Part shown: positions 26,636 to 35,021 of the stretch, one piece after another | Layout: the number at the start of each line of letters is the position of its first letter | Position numbering within the stretch: position 1 is the stretch's first letter | Assembly: GCA_002151545.1 (NCBI GenBank) | Contig: CP021237.1 | Span: forward strand, 3,286,001 to 3,350,000 | From: Sphingobacteriaceae bacterium GW460-11-11-14-LB5 | GTDB taxonomy: Bacteria; Bacteroidota; Bacteroidia; Sphingobacteriales; Sphingobacteriaceae | DNA length: 64,000 nucleotides | Reading direction: 5' to 3' | The notes under the pieces: model-generated | Seen by the model: the letters and a program-made list of their open reading frames with translations, nothing else | Databases searched by the model: none | Told to the model about the DNA's origin: nothing | Made by a program: the position numbers and the translations under genes

Positions 26636-28222
26636 CTAATATAACCCAAGTTCGGCTATGGCGGCAAATTGTGTTCCATCCCAGGAAGTATTGGCCACAA
26701 TTTTAAGGTATTGAAAGGTCAGCGCCGATCCAAATGCAAAATATTGTTTACCATCTGTTTTAACAGTCGAAAAATTTCCCCTGGAGGTATAACTGATGCC
26801 GTCGGTACTGGTCAGAATTTCAAAATCTTTGATCGCCCGTCTTGATCCTGAACGGTGCTGCAGGGCGATACCACTTGCAGTCTTATTGCTTCCAAGATTT
26901 ACGCTGATAAAATGAGGGTAGGTTCCTGCAGGGGATGATGACCATTTGCTATGCCAAAAAGTAGTCGAGTTATTGTCAAGGACATTCGTTGCATAACCAT
27001 TCTCTCCCGTTTCCTGTGAGCTGAATCCATCGATTGTCCAGCCTGTTTTGCTAAGTTCCGGGCGATAACCGAAATTAATCACAGGTATGCCACCCTGGAA
27101 GGTATAATAATAGATGTGTTCGGTAATGGTACCATTGGTATGCACAAATTTGACCTTCAGCTCATAAGGTATCCCATCCGTTTTTACCCAGAATTCTGAT
27201 ATAGGCATAACCACACTGAAACTATCTGTTCCGATTTTGGAACTCGCCCAGGTAATCGCATTATAATCGTGGTTAACTCCAGTGCCCTCATTACCCACGT
27301 TAGGATCGTTAAAATACAGGACCTTATCTACCGTGCCTGTAGAAGTAAATTTTCCAGAGCACACGATCGCACTTTGTGCTGCTGAGTAACTGGCATAAAT
27401 TCTAGGTATTGTGGTGCTTACACTACCATAATAAGTAGAACTGTTATTGTTGAATACTTCGTTGTTGTTAAAAATAGCTGCATCTGCTGCAGAAATAAAG
27501 GTTGGCGTTTTGCCCAGGGTATAGTTGCCCGATCCCATCAACGATGTACCGAGGCTATTTTTTTGAGATACGGATTCGCGGTTGTGGGAAGAATTTAATG
27601 CATGTCCCATTTCATGTGCCAGTCCGCCAATCCATTTAGTAAACGGTTCAGTACCAATATTAGCAATATTAAAGCCTGCATAATCCAGGGCATAACAGTA
27701 TTTTCCGTACCCATAAAATGGATTTCCTCCGGCGGGTTCTCCATTTGCATTTGTTGTGAATGGTGGTAACAGGATAAGTACATGCTGGCTTTGCTTTAAG
27801 CCCGGATGAGCTGTAAAAAAATTATCCACTTCTGTAACACCAAGACCAGAATTGAAATTTGTTTTCGACTGTGTACTCCTGATTACATTAATCTGGACTA
27901 ATTGCGTAGTTGTATCTTTAACAAGGCCAAAGGTTTTTAACCCATATCCGTTTCTATTCAATTCTTGGGCATAGTAATTCTGGATCCATGTTAACACGCC
28001 ATCAACCCTGGATCTGAAATTTGCAAGTGTATCAAGATCAGTTGGAACCAGATAGACAACGGTAAGATTACGGTTGTGAGATATCACTGGGTTCGATACC
28101 GTCATCTGTGGATTAGACTTGAAGGTACTGTTTGTTTCAGCTACCGGGATTTCTGTTCTTTTACAGGAGGAAGCGCAGAAGATGCCTACTGCGGCAAGGG
28201 CCATTAATAATTGTTTTTTCAT
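26636..28222 (-). CDS. Metzincin-like protease with F5/8 type C domain, lipoprotein
   Basis: A 528-residue lipoprotein (lipobox CASSC, Cys at residue 20). The catalytic part (about 40-270) carries GGLAHEMGHALNSSHNRES, first His near residue 202, matching HExxHxxxxxHN, followed by TSLMGSGNYTLGKTPTF, where SLMGS could be the Met-turn of a metzincin. After a beta-rich segment, residues about 390-528 form an F5/8 type C (discoidin/CBM32-like) domain (NGYATNVLDNNSTTFWHSKW, IKDFEILTSTDG, FQYLKIVANTSW). A paralogue lies at 33397-34956. The gene follows operator A; binding of galactose-type glycans on a glycoprotein substrate is inferred. Confidence 0.83.
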   Translation of the reverse strand: MKKQLLMALAAVGIFCASSCKRTEIPVAETNSTFKSNPQMTVSNPVISHNRNLTVVYLVPTDLDTLANFRSRVDGVLTWIQNYYAQELNRNGYGLKTFGLVKDTTTQLVQINVIRSTQSKTNFNSGLGVTEVDNFFTAHPGLKQSQHVLILLPPFTTNANGEPAGGNPFYGYGKYCYALDYAGFNIANIGTEPFTKWIGGLAHEMGHALNSSHNRESVSQKNSLGTSLMGSGNYTLGKTPTFISAADAAIFNNNEVFNNNSSTYYGSVSTTIPRIYASYSAAQSAIVCSGKFTSTGTVDKVLYFNDPNVGNEGTGVNHDYNAITWASSKIGTDSFSVVMPISEFWVKTDGIPYELKVKFVHTNGTITEHIYYYTFQGGIPVINFGYRPELSKTGWTIDGFSSQETGENGYATNVLDNNSTTFWHSKWSSSPAGTYPHFISVNLGSNKTASGIALQHRSGSRRAIKDFEILTSTDGISYTSRGNFSTVKTDGKQYFAFGSALTFQYLKIVANTSWDGTQFAAIAELGLY

Positions 28223-28332
28223 TGTTTTATTTTTGGTTAGGTAAGTTGATATTCTTATTCGCCTGGCTTATGCAAAATAGCAACGGCGATATTTATAGGT
28301 TTAAAACCCTGTTTCATGGGTTTTAAAAATTT

Positions 28333-28355
28333 GGTTCATGGGTTTATCTGGTTAG
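28333..28355 (-). promoter_or_regulatory. Conserved 5'-leader motif, copy A
   Basis: On the plus strand it contains GGGTTTATCTGGTTAG preceded by GGTTCAT; on the transcribed strand CTAACC, ATAAACCC. Copies at 44715-44736, 51892-51913 and 56054-56076 lie at nearly the same distance (36-38 nt) past the promoter box. Confidence 0.55.
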
Positions 28356-28390
28356 TTAATATTTTGACCAATCGCTTGGCTTATCTCTAT

Positions 28391-28459
28391 CGTAAAAATC
28401 TTTAATAAACTGATTATTAAGCCGGTAAAATCTTAAACAAATAGTGTGAAAATTTTAAA
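28391..28459 (-). promoter_or_regulatory. PUL operator A with promoter box (unit: two metalloproteases)
   Basis: Half sites AAAATCTTAAA at 28427-28437 and AAAATTTTAAA at 28449-28459, period 22 bp. The promoter-like box (minus strand ATTAAAGATTTTTACG) is 28391-28406, ending 20 nt from the nearer half as counted between the box end and the preceding base 28426. Gene start 28222 lies about 170 nt downstream. Same geometry as sites B-E. Confidence 0.75.
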
Positions 28460-28701
28460 TTTTAGGCCTTTTCAGTATTCTATTCTCTTTTCAGAGTCAA
28501 TATGGAGTTAAATAACTGATTGTCTTACCAATGGCTGATTTAAACCTTTAAGGATAAAAAGACTGGTTGCTTCCCAGGTTAAGTAGTTGCTTGTAAAAGT
28601 GAAAACCCTGAATAATTCATATCCAGGGTTTTCCATCAATGTTGGGTACAGTCTCGTGCTACCATTCTTTTATTTGGGTAGCTTTATTCTAGTCAATAAA
28701 G

Positions 28702-28771
28702 TCCTTCGACAGGCTCAGGATAACAAATCAGGCATATTAGCAAAGCCCTTCGACAGGCTCAGGATGACAAA
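28702..28771. repeat. Two copies of a dispersed repeat (CTTCGACAGGCTCAGGATG)
   Basis: Copies at 28702-28727 and 28747-28771, with further copies at 52909-52932 and relatives near 12.5 and 2.1 kb. They are short, AGG/CCT-symmetric and lie only in intergenic DNA. The internal CCT-AGG symmetry suggests a small hairpin. Confidence 0.7.
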
Positions 28772-28854
28772 ATATTTATAATACAAACTCCTTTAGCATG
28801 CAACCACAAAAGCAATCTTCCAGCGGACACTAAAATGAATTGATATTCATTTAA

Positions 28855-30123
28855 TTATTTACCTGCTGAGTGGTCTTTCTGGAAAGAACTACCCATCCAG
28901 GCTTTTTGAGCGGTCCAGGGTGCGGCTGCTTCTGTCCAAAATGCATTGTCGGCTGGTAGGCCTAAGGGTAAAAAACCCAAGGTTGCCATATAAAGGCTAC
29001 CTGTGCAGGTATATGGATCGGCAATTTCAGGCTGATGGCCGTTAAATCCTAAAACCAACCATCCCTGTGCATCAAAATTCTGGTTACCAGCATACATATT
29101 TTCGAATACTTTAGTCAGCGCACAACGGACTTGTGCCGGGCTTAATTCTTTGGGTAACTTTTGATCGAGTGCAATTTGCCCCAGGGTTTGAAAAGCAGCC
29201 GTACGGTAGGTTACACTTCTTCCTATTGGTGGATATTCGCCTGTTGATGAAATCATCCTTTCGGTAATCTGGGCATAACGTACAGCACGGTCGGTGGCTT
29301 TTGTTAGCTGTGCTTCGGACATCTTTTTCTTGCTTACCATTACTTTCAGGATATCCATCATCATCGGGTGGATGACATAAGAATTGTAATAATCGGTACT
29401 GAAACTCGATCCGTCAGAATACCAGCCGTCTCCAACGTACCATTCATTTAGTTTGTTAATGGCTGTCATGGTGCGGTAAGGCTCATAGTCTTCGCCAACA
29501 CTTAACAACCATGCTTCTTCTATTGCCGTAAATAAGAGCCAGTTGTTATAAGCCCCTGTTCTATTTCTTAAGGATTTAATTTCGGCGATGTATCTTTTTT
29601 GTGTGGTTTCGTTTAATGCTTTCCAGATATTTGGTGCACGCAAAAAGCCCTGCACTACATAGGCTGCATCTACAATAGGCTGCGCATCGGTTCTGAAGTT
29701 AATATAATCGGCACTTGACGGATCAACGGCGTTGCTTAAAGCCTGAATGGTTTCCGCCTTAAACTTTGCCCTGAGTTTCCCCTCCTCTGTTTCATCATCG
29801 GGCAGGCTTAACCAGGGCGCAATACCGGCAAAAGTACGACCCAAAGCTTCTGTATAACCGACCTCCCTTACATTGTTATAGTAGTGTGGCGCCACTTCGG
29901 TAGCCATATTTTTTTTCAACGTATTGCTGGCCAGATGATGAATAACAGGATAGGCAATTTTATATAAAGTTTTTACCCAGAATGCCCTGTCTTGTGCACC
30001 GCTGGCTGGAGGATTTACTTTATTCTTCTTTCCGCTTTGTGCCTGGGTAACTGTGCTTGTGGTTAAAAATACAAGGCTTATTAAAAAGACATGTTTAATA
30101 TTGTTCATGGCTAATTTGATCAT
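28855..30123 (-). CDS. DUF2264 protein, copy 1 (putative uronate-active glycoside hydrolase)
   Basis: A 422-residue exported protein (ATG at 30123, directly after the GH105 stop; the ATG at 30108, MNNIKHVFLISLVFLTTS, gives an equally good signal peptide). Mature protein: ALGRTFAGIAPWLSLPDDETEEG, NNWLLFTAIEEAWLLSVG, WYVGDGWYSDGSSFSTDYYNSYVIHPMMMDI and GRSVTYRTAAFQTLGQIAL, all characteristic of DUF2264. Members of DUF2264 are, as I recall, partly classified as GH154 beta-glucuronidases acting on arabinogalactan; I have not verified this. It shares an operon with GH105 under operator B. Confidence 0.85.
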   Translation of the reverse strand: MIKLAMNNIKHVFLISLVFLTTSTVTQAQSGKKNKVNPPASGAQDRAFWVKTLYKIAYPVIHHLASNTLKKNMATEVAPHYYNNVREVGYTEALGRTFAGIAPWLSLPDDETEEGKLRAKFKAETIQALSNAVDPSSADYINFRTDAQPIVDAAYVVQGFLRAPNIWKALNETTQKRYIAEIKSLRNRTGAYNNWLLFTAIEEAWLLSVGEDYEPYRTMTAINKLNEWYVGDGWYSDGSSFSTDYYNSYVIHPMMMDILKVMVSKKKMSEAQLTKATDRAVRYAQITERMISSTGEYPPIGRSVTYRTAAFQTLGQIALDQKLPKELSPAQVRCALTKVFENMYAGNQNFDAQGWLVLGFNGHQPEIADPYTCTGSLYMATLGFLPLGLPADNAFWTEAAAPWTAQKAWMGSSFQKDHSAGK

Positions 30124-30124
30124 T

Positions 30125-31483
30125 TTATTTGGTGCTGATTTCAAAAAATTTGCTGGTTCCGGCTGTAATATTCTCGGTAAAGTATACCCCGGTTATTTTT
30201 TCATCTTTATAGCTGACACTTAAAGGTACAATTTGGCCGCTGGCCGCGTTTCTTGCAATTAATTGCTTCGGATTTTTCACTTTAACCTTTTTTACAATTT
30301 GTGGCCATGCAATTTTTACCGTTTGATTGTTATTGGTTGAAGATCCGTTATATGCCTCGGCAAAAACACTTTTATCATGATTTGCAATACTTAAGCGAAA
30401 CATTTCACTTCCTGCCAATAAAAAAGCACCAACCCCGTAAACATCTGTATCGTCATAGCCAACTTTATCGGGTGCAGCACCTTGTGCCTGTACAAAGCCC
30501 AGCTTTCCATCAGGGTGAACAGAAGCGCTAAGGGCGGCCCAGGCTTTGGAAATTACCCCTTCGTACTTTTTGTAAGGGATGAGCCCGTTATTTACGCCCC
30601 AGGCCATCGCATAACAGATAAATCCGGTACCGCTGGTTTCTTTTGAAGCATAACTTTCGGGATCGAGTAAACTGGCATGCCAGCTGCCATCTGCCTGTTG
30701 CAGCGACGCTAACTTTTCAGACATGCTGATAAACAATTTCACTAATTTCTCCCGCTCAGGATGATTTTCGGGTGTTACCGATAAGAGACGAACTAAACCG
30801 CCAATAACCCATCCATTGCCTCTGCTCCAGAATACTTTTGTTCCATTTTTTTCCTTTTTATCGAAATAACGGCTGTCGCGGTAAAAAAGATGCTCATCTT
30901 GATCGTATAAATAGGATGTTGATTTCCACCATAATGCGATTGATTTATCGAGGTATTTGGCATCTCCGGTTGCCTGGCTTAAATAACCCAGTGCCGGTGG
31001 GCCCATAAACAAGGCATCGCACCAGGCCCATTCGCGGGTATAAATATTATTTTTCCATTCTAAACTTTCCAAATGTGGTAAAGAAACAATGGTATCGGCC
31101 AGGGCTTTAAACTTCTGAATATATTCGGGTCTTTTATAAATGGTATACAACTGCGAATAAAGCTGACCAACGCAATAATCGTCTGCAAAATATCTATATC
31201 TTCCTGTTTCCCACTTGTTATCTTCACCAACCTGAATGAGCTTTTTATAATAGCTATCGTTATCGGCCAGGCGTGCCCATGCCATCATACCAGCATACAT
31301 GGCGCCACTGGTCCAGTCTTTTTTCGGGTTTTTCCATCCTGCTGTTTCTAAATTTGTCCATTGCCAGTCAGCAACTTTTTTCATCTGGCTGATGATATCA
31401 CTTGCTACCAGCTGTTTTTTCTGCGCACTTACCTTTTCGAAAGCGAAAAGAACCAAAAGGAATAGAATTATTTGTTTCTGCAT
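30125..31483 (-). CDS. Unsaturated glucuronyl/galacturonyl hydrolase, GH105-like
   Basis: A 452-residue exported protein (signal peptide MQKQIILFLLVLFAFEKVSA). The (alpha/alpha)6 barrel carries WCDALFMGPPALGYL with the catalytic Asp of YteR-type enzymes, VFWSRGNGWVIGGLVRLL, and DGSWHASLLDPE, SYASKETSGTGF. GH105 enzymes remove 4,5-unsaturated uronic acids from ends that a lyase has created. A C-terminal beta extension (VKNPKQLIARNA onward) may be an accessory domain. It is the first gene behind operator B. Confidence 0.88.
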   Translation of the reverse strand: MQKQIILFLLVLFAFEKVSAQKKQLVASDIISQMKKVADWQWTNLETAGWKNPKKDWTSGAMYAGMMAWARLADNDSYYKKLIQVGEDNKWETGRYRYFADDYCVGQLYSQLYTIYKRPEYIQKFKALADTIVSLPHLESLEWKNNIYTREWAWCDALFMGPPALGYLSQATGDAKYLDKSIALWWKSTSYLYDQDEHLFYRDSRYFDKKEKNGTKVFWSRGNGWVIGGLVRLLSVTPENHPEREKLVKLFISMSEKLASLQQADGSWHASLLDPESYASKETSGTGFICYAMAWGVNNGLIPYKKYEGVISKAWAALSASVHPDGKLGFVQAQGAAPDKVGYDDTDVYGVGAFLLAGSEMFRLSIANHDKSVFAEAYNGSSTNNNQTVKIAWPQIVKKVKVKNPKQLIARNAASGQIVPLSVSYKDEKITGVYFTENITAGTSKFFEISTK

Positions 31484-31585
31484 TTAATTGTTGATTTTAA
31501 TGATCTGGTTAATAACATCCAGTCATTTATTAGGATATTGTTTAACTGGTGATAAAAATTCTTTATTTATTCAGGATTGTTAAAT

Positions 31586-31654
31586 AGCAAAGCTGCTTAA
31601 TTCTCCCGTTTTTATATAGGGAAAATCTTAAATGATTGGTGTGAAAACCTTAAA
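31586..31654 (-). promoter_or_regulatory. PUL operator B with promoter box (unit: GH105-DUF2264)
   Basis: Half sites GAAAATCTTAAA (31621-31632) and GAAAACCTTAAA (31643-31654), period 22 bp. Box on the minus strand ATTAAGCAGCTTTGCT (31586-31601) ends 20 nt from the operator's first base. Gene start 31483 is about 100 nt downstream of the box. Confidence 0.82.
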
Positions 31655-31728
31655 TTTTAAGGCCCTCACTTAACCATAATTCAGCTAAAAAAACATCAAT
31701 AAATTGGTTACCAGCACTATGTAATTGT

Positions 31729-33324
31729 TTATTGGGCGAGAGGGTTTGTGCCTTTAAACCTGAACCAGTTAAAATCTGCATAACCACCTTCTCCTTCTTT
31801 TTTGGTACTGAAATTAAATAAAGCAAAGCGATTGGCGGTCCAGTTATACCCAACGGCCATGTTAAGCTGGTTCCCAAATGAAATGAATTTCTCTCCATCC
31901 AGGCTGTATGCGAATGTTGCTTTATAACCAATATGTGAGGCATTTGCTTTTATCCAGATTTTATGCTGTTTAAAAACTTTAATGCTGTCAATCACTTTAT
32001 TATTGTTTACCATAATCAATGTTTTTTCGTCGCCCGCTTTCCTTACTGCGATATAAGCGTAAGGTTTTTGAAAAATACCGAATCCGGCAACATTACCATC
32101 TTTTAAACCCGTTATATCCATTTCAACAATCCCTTCAGAGGCTGGCCCCTGAACACGCTGGGTAAGTGTATTGCGCGCCATTGTTAAGTCGTTCGCCAAT
32201 GAAGCCTGTAAACGCATATGGCCTTTTCTTTTCTTTAACGACCATTTTTCGTTATCGGGATTATGGTTCCACTGCCATTGCAAGCCAAGGTTTACTGCAT
32301 TAAACTCATCTGATGTTGCCGGTACTTTTACAGGATAAGTCTGACCAACATTTGGCTTTGCTGCATTTATTACACCTTTACCATCTACACCTAACATCGG
32401 CCAGCCATCTACCCAGGTCACGGGTTCTAAGTGGGGAGAACGACCTATTGGCCAGCGGTCCTGCATAATCATAAACCACCAGGAGCCATCTTTAAGCTGC
32501 AGCATTCCGCCCTGGTGTAAAAAACTGCCGGGAAGCGTTACATCACTGCGCATAACGACTTTCGCTTCGTATGGACCGTAAATATTATCCGACCGCAAAC
32601 AGATCTGTCTGCCATTGGTACCTCCGGTAGTACTTAAAATATAATACTTTCCATTTACTTTATACATGTGCGAACCTTCTAAATAAGGAAAATCACGGTT
32701 TTCATAAATTTCCTTTTGAGGTGTTTTAACCGATAACGCATCTGCATTTAATTCGGTTATAAAAATTTTTTGTTGTCCATGGGCCACATAAACTTTACCA
32801 TCATCATCAAAAAACAGCCCCGGATCGTATAAATATTCCGGAAAAATAGTCCGCTTCCATGGCCCTTTGATGTCTTTTGCCACACACATGGAATAACTGC
32901 CCTTTGCCCCATTCCTGCTCGGGGTACAAAAGCCAACATAAAATAATCCGTTGTGATACCTGATTGTTGCTGCCCAGGAGCCATTACTGTACATATTTCC
33001 ACCCTGCAGGTTATATCTTGGATCTTCATCATATTTATCTACGGCATACCCTGCCATTTCCCAGTTCACCAAATCTTTAGAATGCAAAATAGGGCAGCCC
33101 GGCACGTAGTTCATACTGGTAGAAACAAAGTAAAAATCATCACCTACACGGATAAAATCCGGATCGGCCCAATCGCCCGTAAGTAAGGGGTTCTTAAACG
33201 TGCCGTTGCCATTATCGGCTGTCCATACATTGGAAAGGGGTTTCTGGTCAACATTCTGGGCCTGGCCAAGCTGAAAGCTTAACAAACCGATGCTGACCAG
33301 AAGTAATTTAATTTTTGGAGACAT
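31729..33324 (-). CDS. Glycoside hydrolase family 43 protein
   Basis: A 531-residue exported enzyme (signal MSPKIKLLLVSIGLLSFQLGQA). The five-bladed propeller starts with LLTGDWADPDFIRVGDDFYF, where D54 is the expected catalytic base; HSKDLVNWEMAGYAVD, RDFPYLEGSHMYKVNGKYYILST (Glu, catalytic acid region) and HQGGMLQLKDGSWWFMIMQD follow. Residues about 335-531 resemble the beta-sandwich found after GH43_12-type xylosidases/arabinofuranosidases (SDEFNAVNLGLQWQWNHNPD). Last gene of the long operator-C unit. Substrate, an arabinose or galactose linkage, cannot be fixed from sequence. Confidence 0.88.
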   Translation of the reverse strand: MSPKIKLLLVSIGLLSFQLGQAQNVDQKPLSNVWTADNGNGTFKNPLLTGDWADPDFIRVGDDFYFVSTSMNYVPGCPILHSKDLVNWEMAGYAVDKYDEDPRYNLQGGNMYSNGSWAATIRYHNGLFYVGFCTPSRNGAKGSYSMCVAKDIKGPWKRTIFPEYLYDPGLFFDDDGKVYVAHGQQKIFITELNADALSVKTPQKEIYENRDFPYLEGSHMYKVNGKYYILSTTGGTNGRQICLRSDNIYGPYEAKVVMRSDVTLPGSFLHQGGMLQLKDGSWWFMIMQDRWPIGRSPHLEPVTWVDGWPMLGVDGKGVINAAKPNVGQTYPVKVPATSDEFNAVNLGLQWQWNHNPDNEKWSLKKRKGHMRLQASLANDLTMARNTLTQRVQGPASEGIVEMDITGLKDGNVAGFGIFQKPYAYIAVRKAGDEKTLIMVNNNKVIDSIKVFKQHKIWIKANASHIGYKATFAYSLDGEKFISFGNQLNMAVGYNWTANRFALFNFSTKKEGEGGYADFNWFRFKGTNPLAQ

Positions 33325-33396
33325 TTAATGGTTATTTATGATGGTAAAATTGTGATTAACAACAAAATATAGCTTTAATCTTTTGAAATTCCTTAT

Positions 33397-34956
33397 CTAG
33401 TTTTTATACAGTCCAATTTCTGCAATACACGATTTATTTGGTTCTGCCGTATCATAATTAGACTTCACAATAATTTTGAAGTACCTGAATGTTTTAGCAG
33501 AAGCAAAAGGAATTTTAGATTCAGTGTCAACCTTTGGTACAACGAAGTTACCTGCTGAGGCCCAAACCTGGTTATCAGAACTGGTCAGAATTTCCACATC
33601 CTTTACAGCACGGTAAGCCCCTGCCCGCTGGCGGATGGTAAAGCCATCGGCAGTACTGCTTCGAGCGAGATCAATGGTTACATAATGAGGCAAAACTGCT
33701 GCAGGAGATGAATGTTTGGCAAACCAAAAGCTATTAATATCATCGTCAATCATATAACTGGCGGGTTTGTTCTCTATTACAGTTTCCTGCGAACTAAAAT
33801 CAATTACCTTCCAGTCACTTTTATCAAATCCGGATGGCGCTATGTTGATCACTGGAATATTATTTAAAAAGTTAAAATTAAAGGTCGTATTTGTGATCCT
33901 TCCGTTTTCGTGAATCAGTTTTACTTTTAATTCTGCAGGATTGTTCGCTTTATAGCTGTTATTCATTTCAGTCATCGGCAATTCCACATAAAAGCTATCA
34001 AGCCCGATTACTTTCGTGCTCCAGGTTACCGCATTATAATCTTTATTTACCCCAACTCCTTCATTATTGTTGTTGGGATCGAGGTAATAGGTAACATCCG
34101 TAACCGGAACACTACTGGTAAATCGGCCCGAGACAATAATAGCACCTTTGGTCGTAGAATAAGAAGCGTACATCCTTTTAATTTTTGCCGTTACCGCTCC
34201 ATAATAAGTGATGGAAGTGTTGGTTTGAAAAACCTGATTGGTATTTAAAATCGCACAATCTGCCTCCGTGAGAAATGTAGGTGATTTTCCATAGGTCCCA
34301 TTGCCACTTCCCATTAGCGAAGTACCATAGTTGGGGTCATTTATCCTTGACTCACGCTGTCTGTTATGGTCTAAATTTATACCATGCCCCAGCTCGTGCA
34401 TTAATCCTCCCAGTCCGGTCGTACTGGTAACCTCTTCTCCTCTGTCGGGCCAAAAACAATATTTTCCGTAACCGACATACGGATTACCGATGCCGCTTGG
34501 TATGGAAGGACTTATGACAAGCGAATGCTCGCCTGATTTTGAGCCAGGGTGGGCTGTAAAATAAGCTTCCACTTCAGCAACAATATCATTCAAATGATCT
34601 GTAGTATACTTGTCGTAAGTGTATTTTGCCGGTATGGTAATTATTTTTATCCTGGTTTTGCTAGGATTGGTGAATAAACCAAAGGTTTTAAATCCATATC
34701 CATTGAGCTTCATCTGATTGCCATAATAGGTTTGCGCTGACAACATGATGTCGCTTAAGCGGCGTTCATATTCTGGTTTAGCAGGATTATCTGTAGGCAC
34801 AAAGTATACTACATTTAAATTATACTTGTGATCACTTGTAAAGCCTGTATCTACAGTTGCGACTGGCGTTGTTGTTTCGACAGTTTCTACGGGAACATTT
34901 TTCGTGCAGGCTGCAAAAAAGAGCGGCAGGCACAATAACAGGGATGTTTTTTTCAT
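33397..34956 (-). CDS. Metzincin-like protease with F5/8 type C domain, lipoprotein (paralogue)
   Basis: A 519-residue lipoprotein (lipobox FFAAC, Cys at 16) with the same layout as the protein at 26636-28222. Zinc motif GGLMHELGHGINLDHNRQR with first His at residue 187, followed by TSLMGSGNGTYGKSPTF. The C-terminal discoidin-like domain (about 375-519) contains PASYMIDDDINSFWFAKH and VKDVEILTSSDNQVW. It sits between the second SusD and GH43, 65 nt from susD, so it is part of the core SusCD operon. This placement inside the SusCD unit argues that proteolysis is part of the glycan-utilisation system. Confidence 0.83.
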   Translation of the reverse strand: MKKTSLLLCLPLFFAACTKNVPVETVETTTPVATVDTGFTSDHKYNLNVVYFVPTDNPAKPEYERRLSDIMLSAQTYYGNQMKLNGYGFKTFGLFTNPSKTRIKIITIPAKYTYDKYTTDHLNDIVAEVEAYFTAHPGSKSGEHSLVISPSIPSGIGNPYVGYGKYCFWPDRGEEVTSTTGLGGLMHELGHGINLDHNRQRESRINDPNYGTSLMGSGNGTYGKSPTFLTEADCAILNTNQVFQTNTSITYYGAVTAKIKRMYASYSTTKGAIIVSGRFTSSVPVTDVTYYLDPNNNNEGVGVNKDYNAVTWSTKVIGLDSFYVELPMTEMNNSYKANNPAELKVKLIHENGRITNTTFNFNFLNNIPVINIAPSGFDKSDWKVIDFSSQETVIENKPASYMIDDDINSFWFAKHSSPAAVLPHYVTIDLARSSTADGFTIRQRAGAYRAVKDVEILTSSDNQVWASAGNFVVPKVDTESKIPFASAKTFRYFKIIVKSNYDTAEPNKSCIAEIGLYKN

Positions 34957-35021
34957 TTTGAATAGATTTTTGGTTAGGTTGATAGGTAGATTATTTTTAC
35001 TTCATGATTTTCCTGGTTGAT

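Larger units (their letters stand above)
28223..28854. other. Intergenic regulatory region with operator, hairpin and repeat pair
   Basis: No credible gene. It holds the leader motif (28333-28355), operator A with its promoter box (28391-28459), a perfect 10-bp hairpin GAAAACCCTG/CAGGGTTTTC (28601-28610 and 28624-28633), and two copies of CCTTCGACAGGCTCAGGAT (28703 and 28747). The hairpin is 220 nt beyond the DUF2264 stop, and its T-run is weak, so it may or may not be a terminator. Confidence 0.7.

Noticed and set aside
28587..28781. Plus-strand ORF of 64 codons across the dispersed repeats
   Set aside because: It runs through two repeat copies and a hairpin and has no protein-like pattern.
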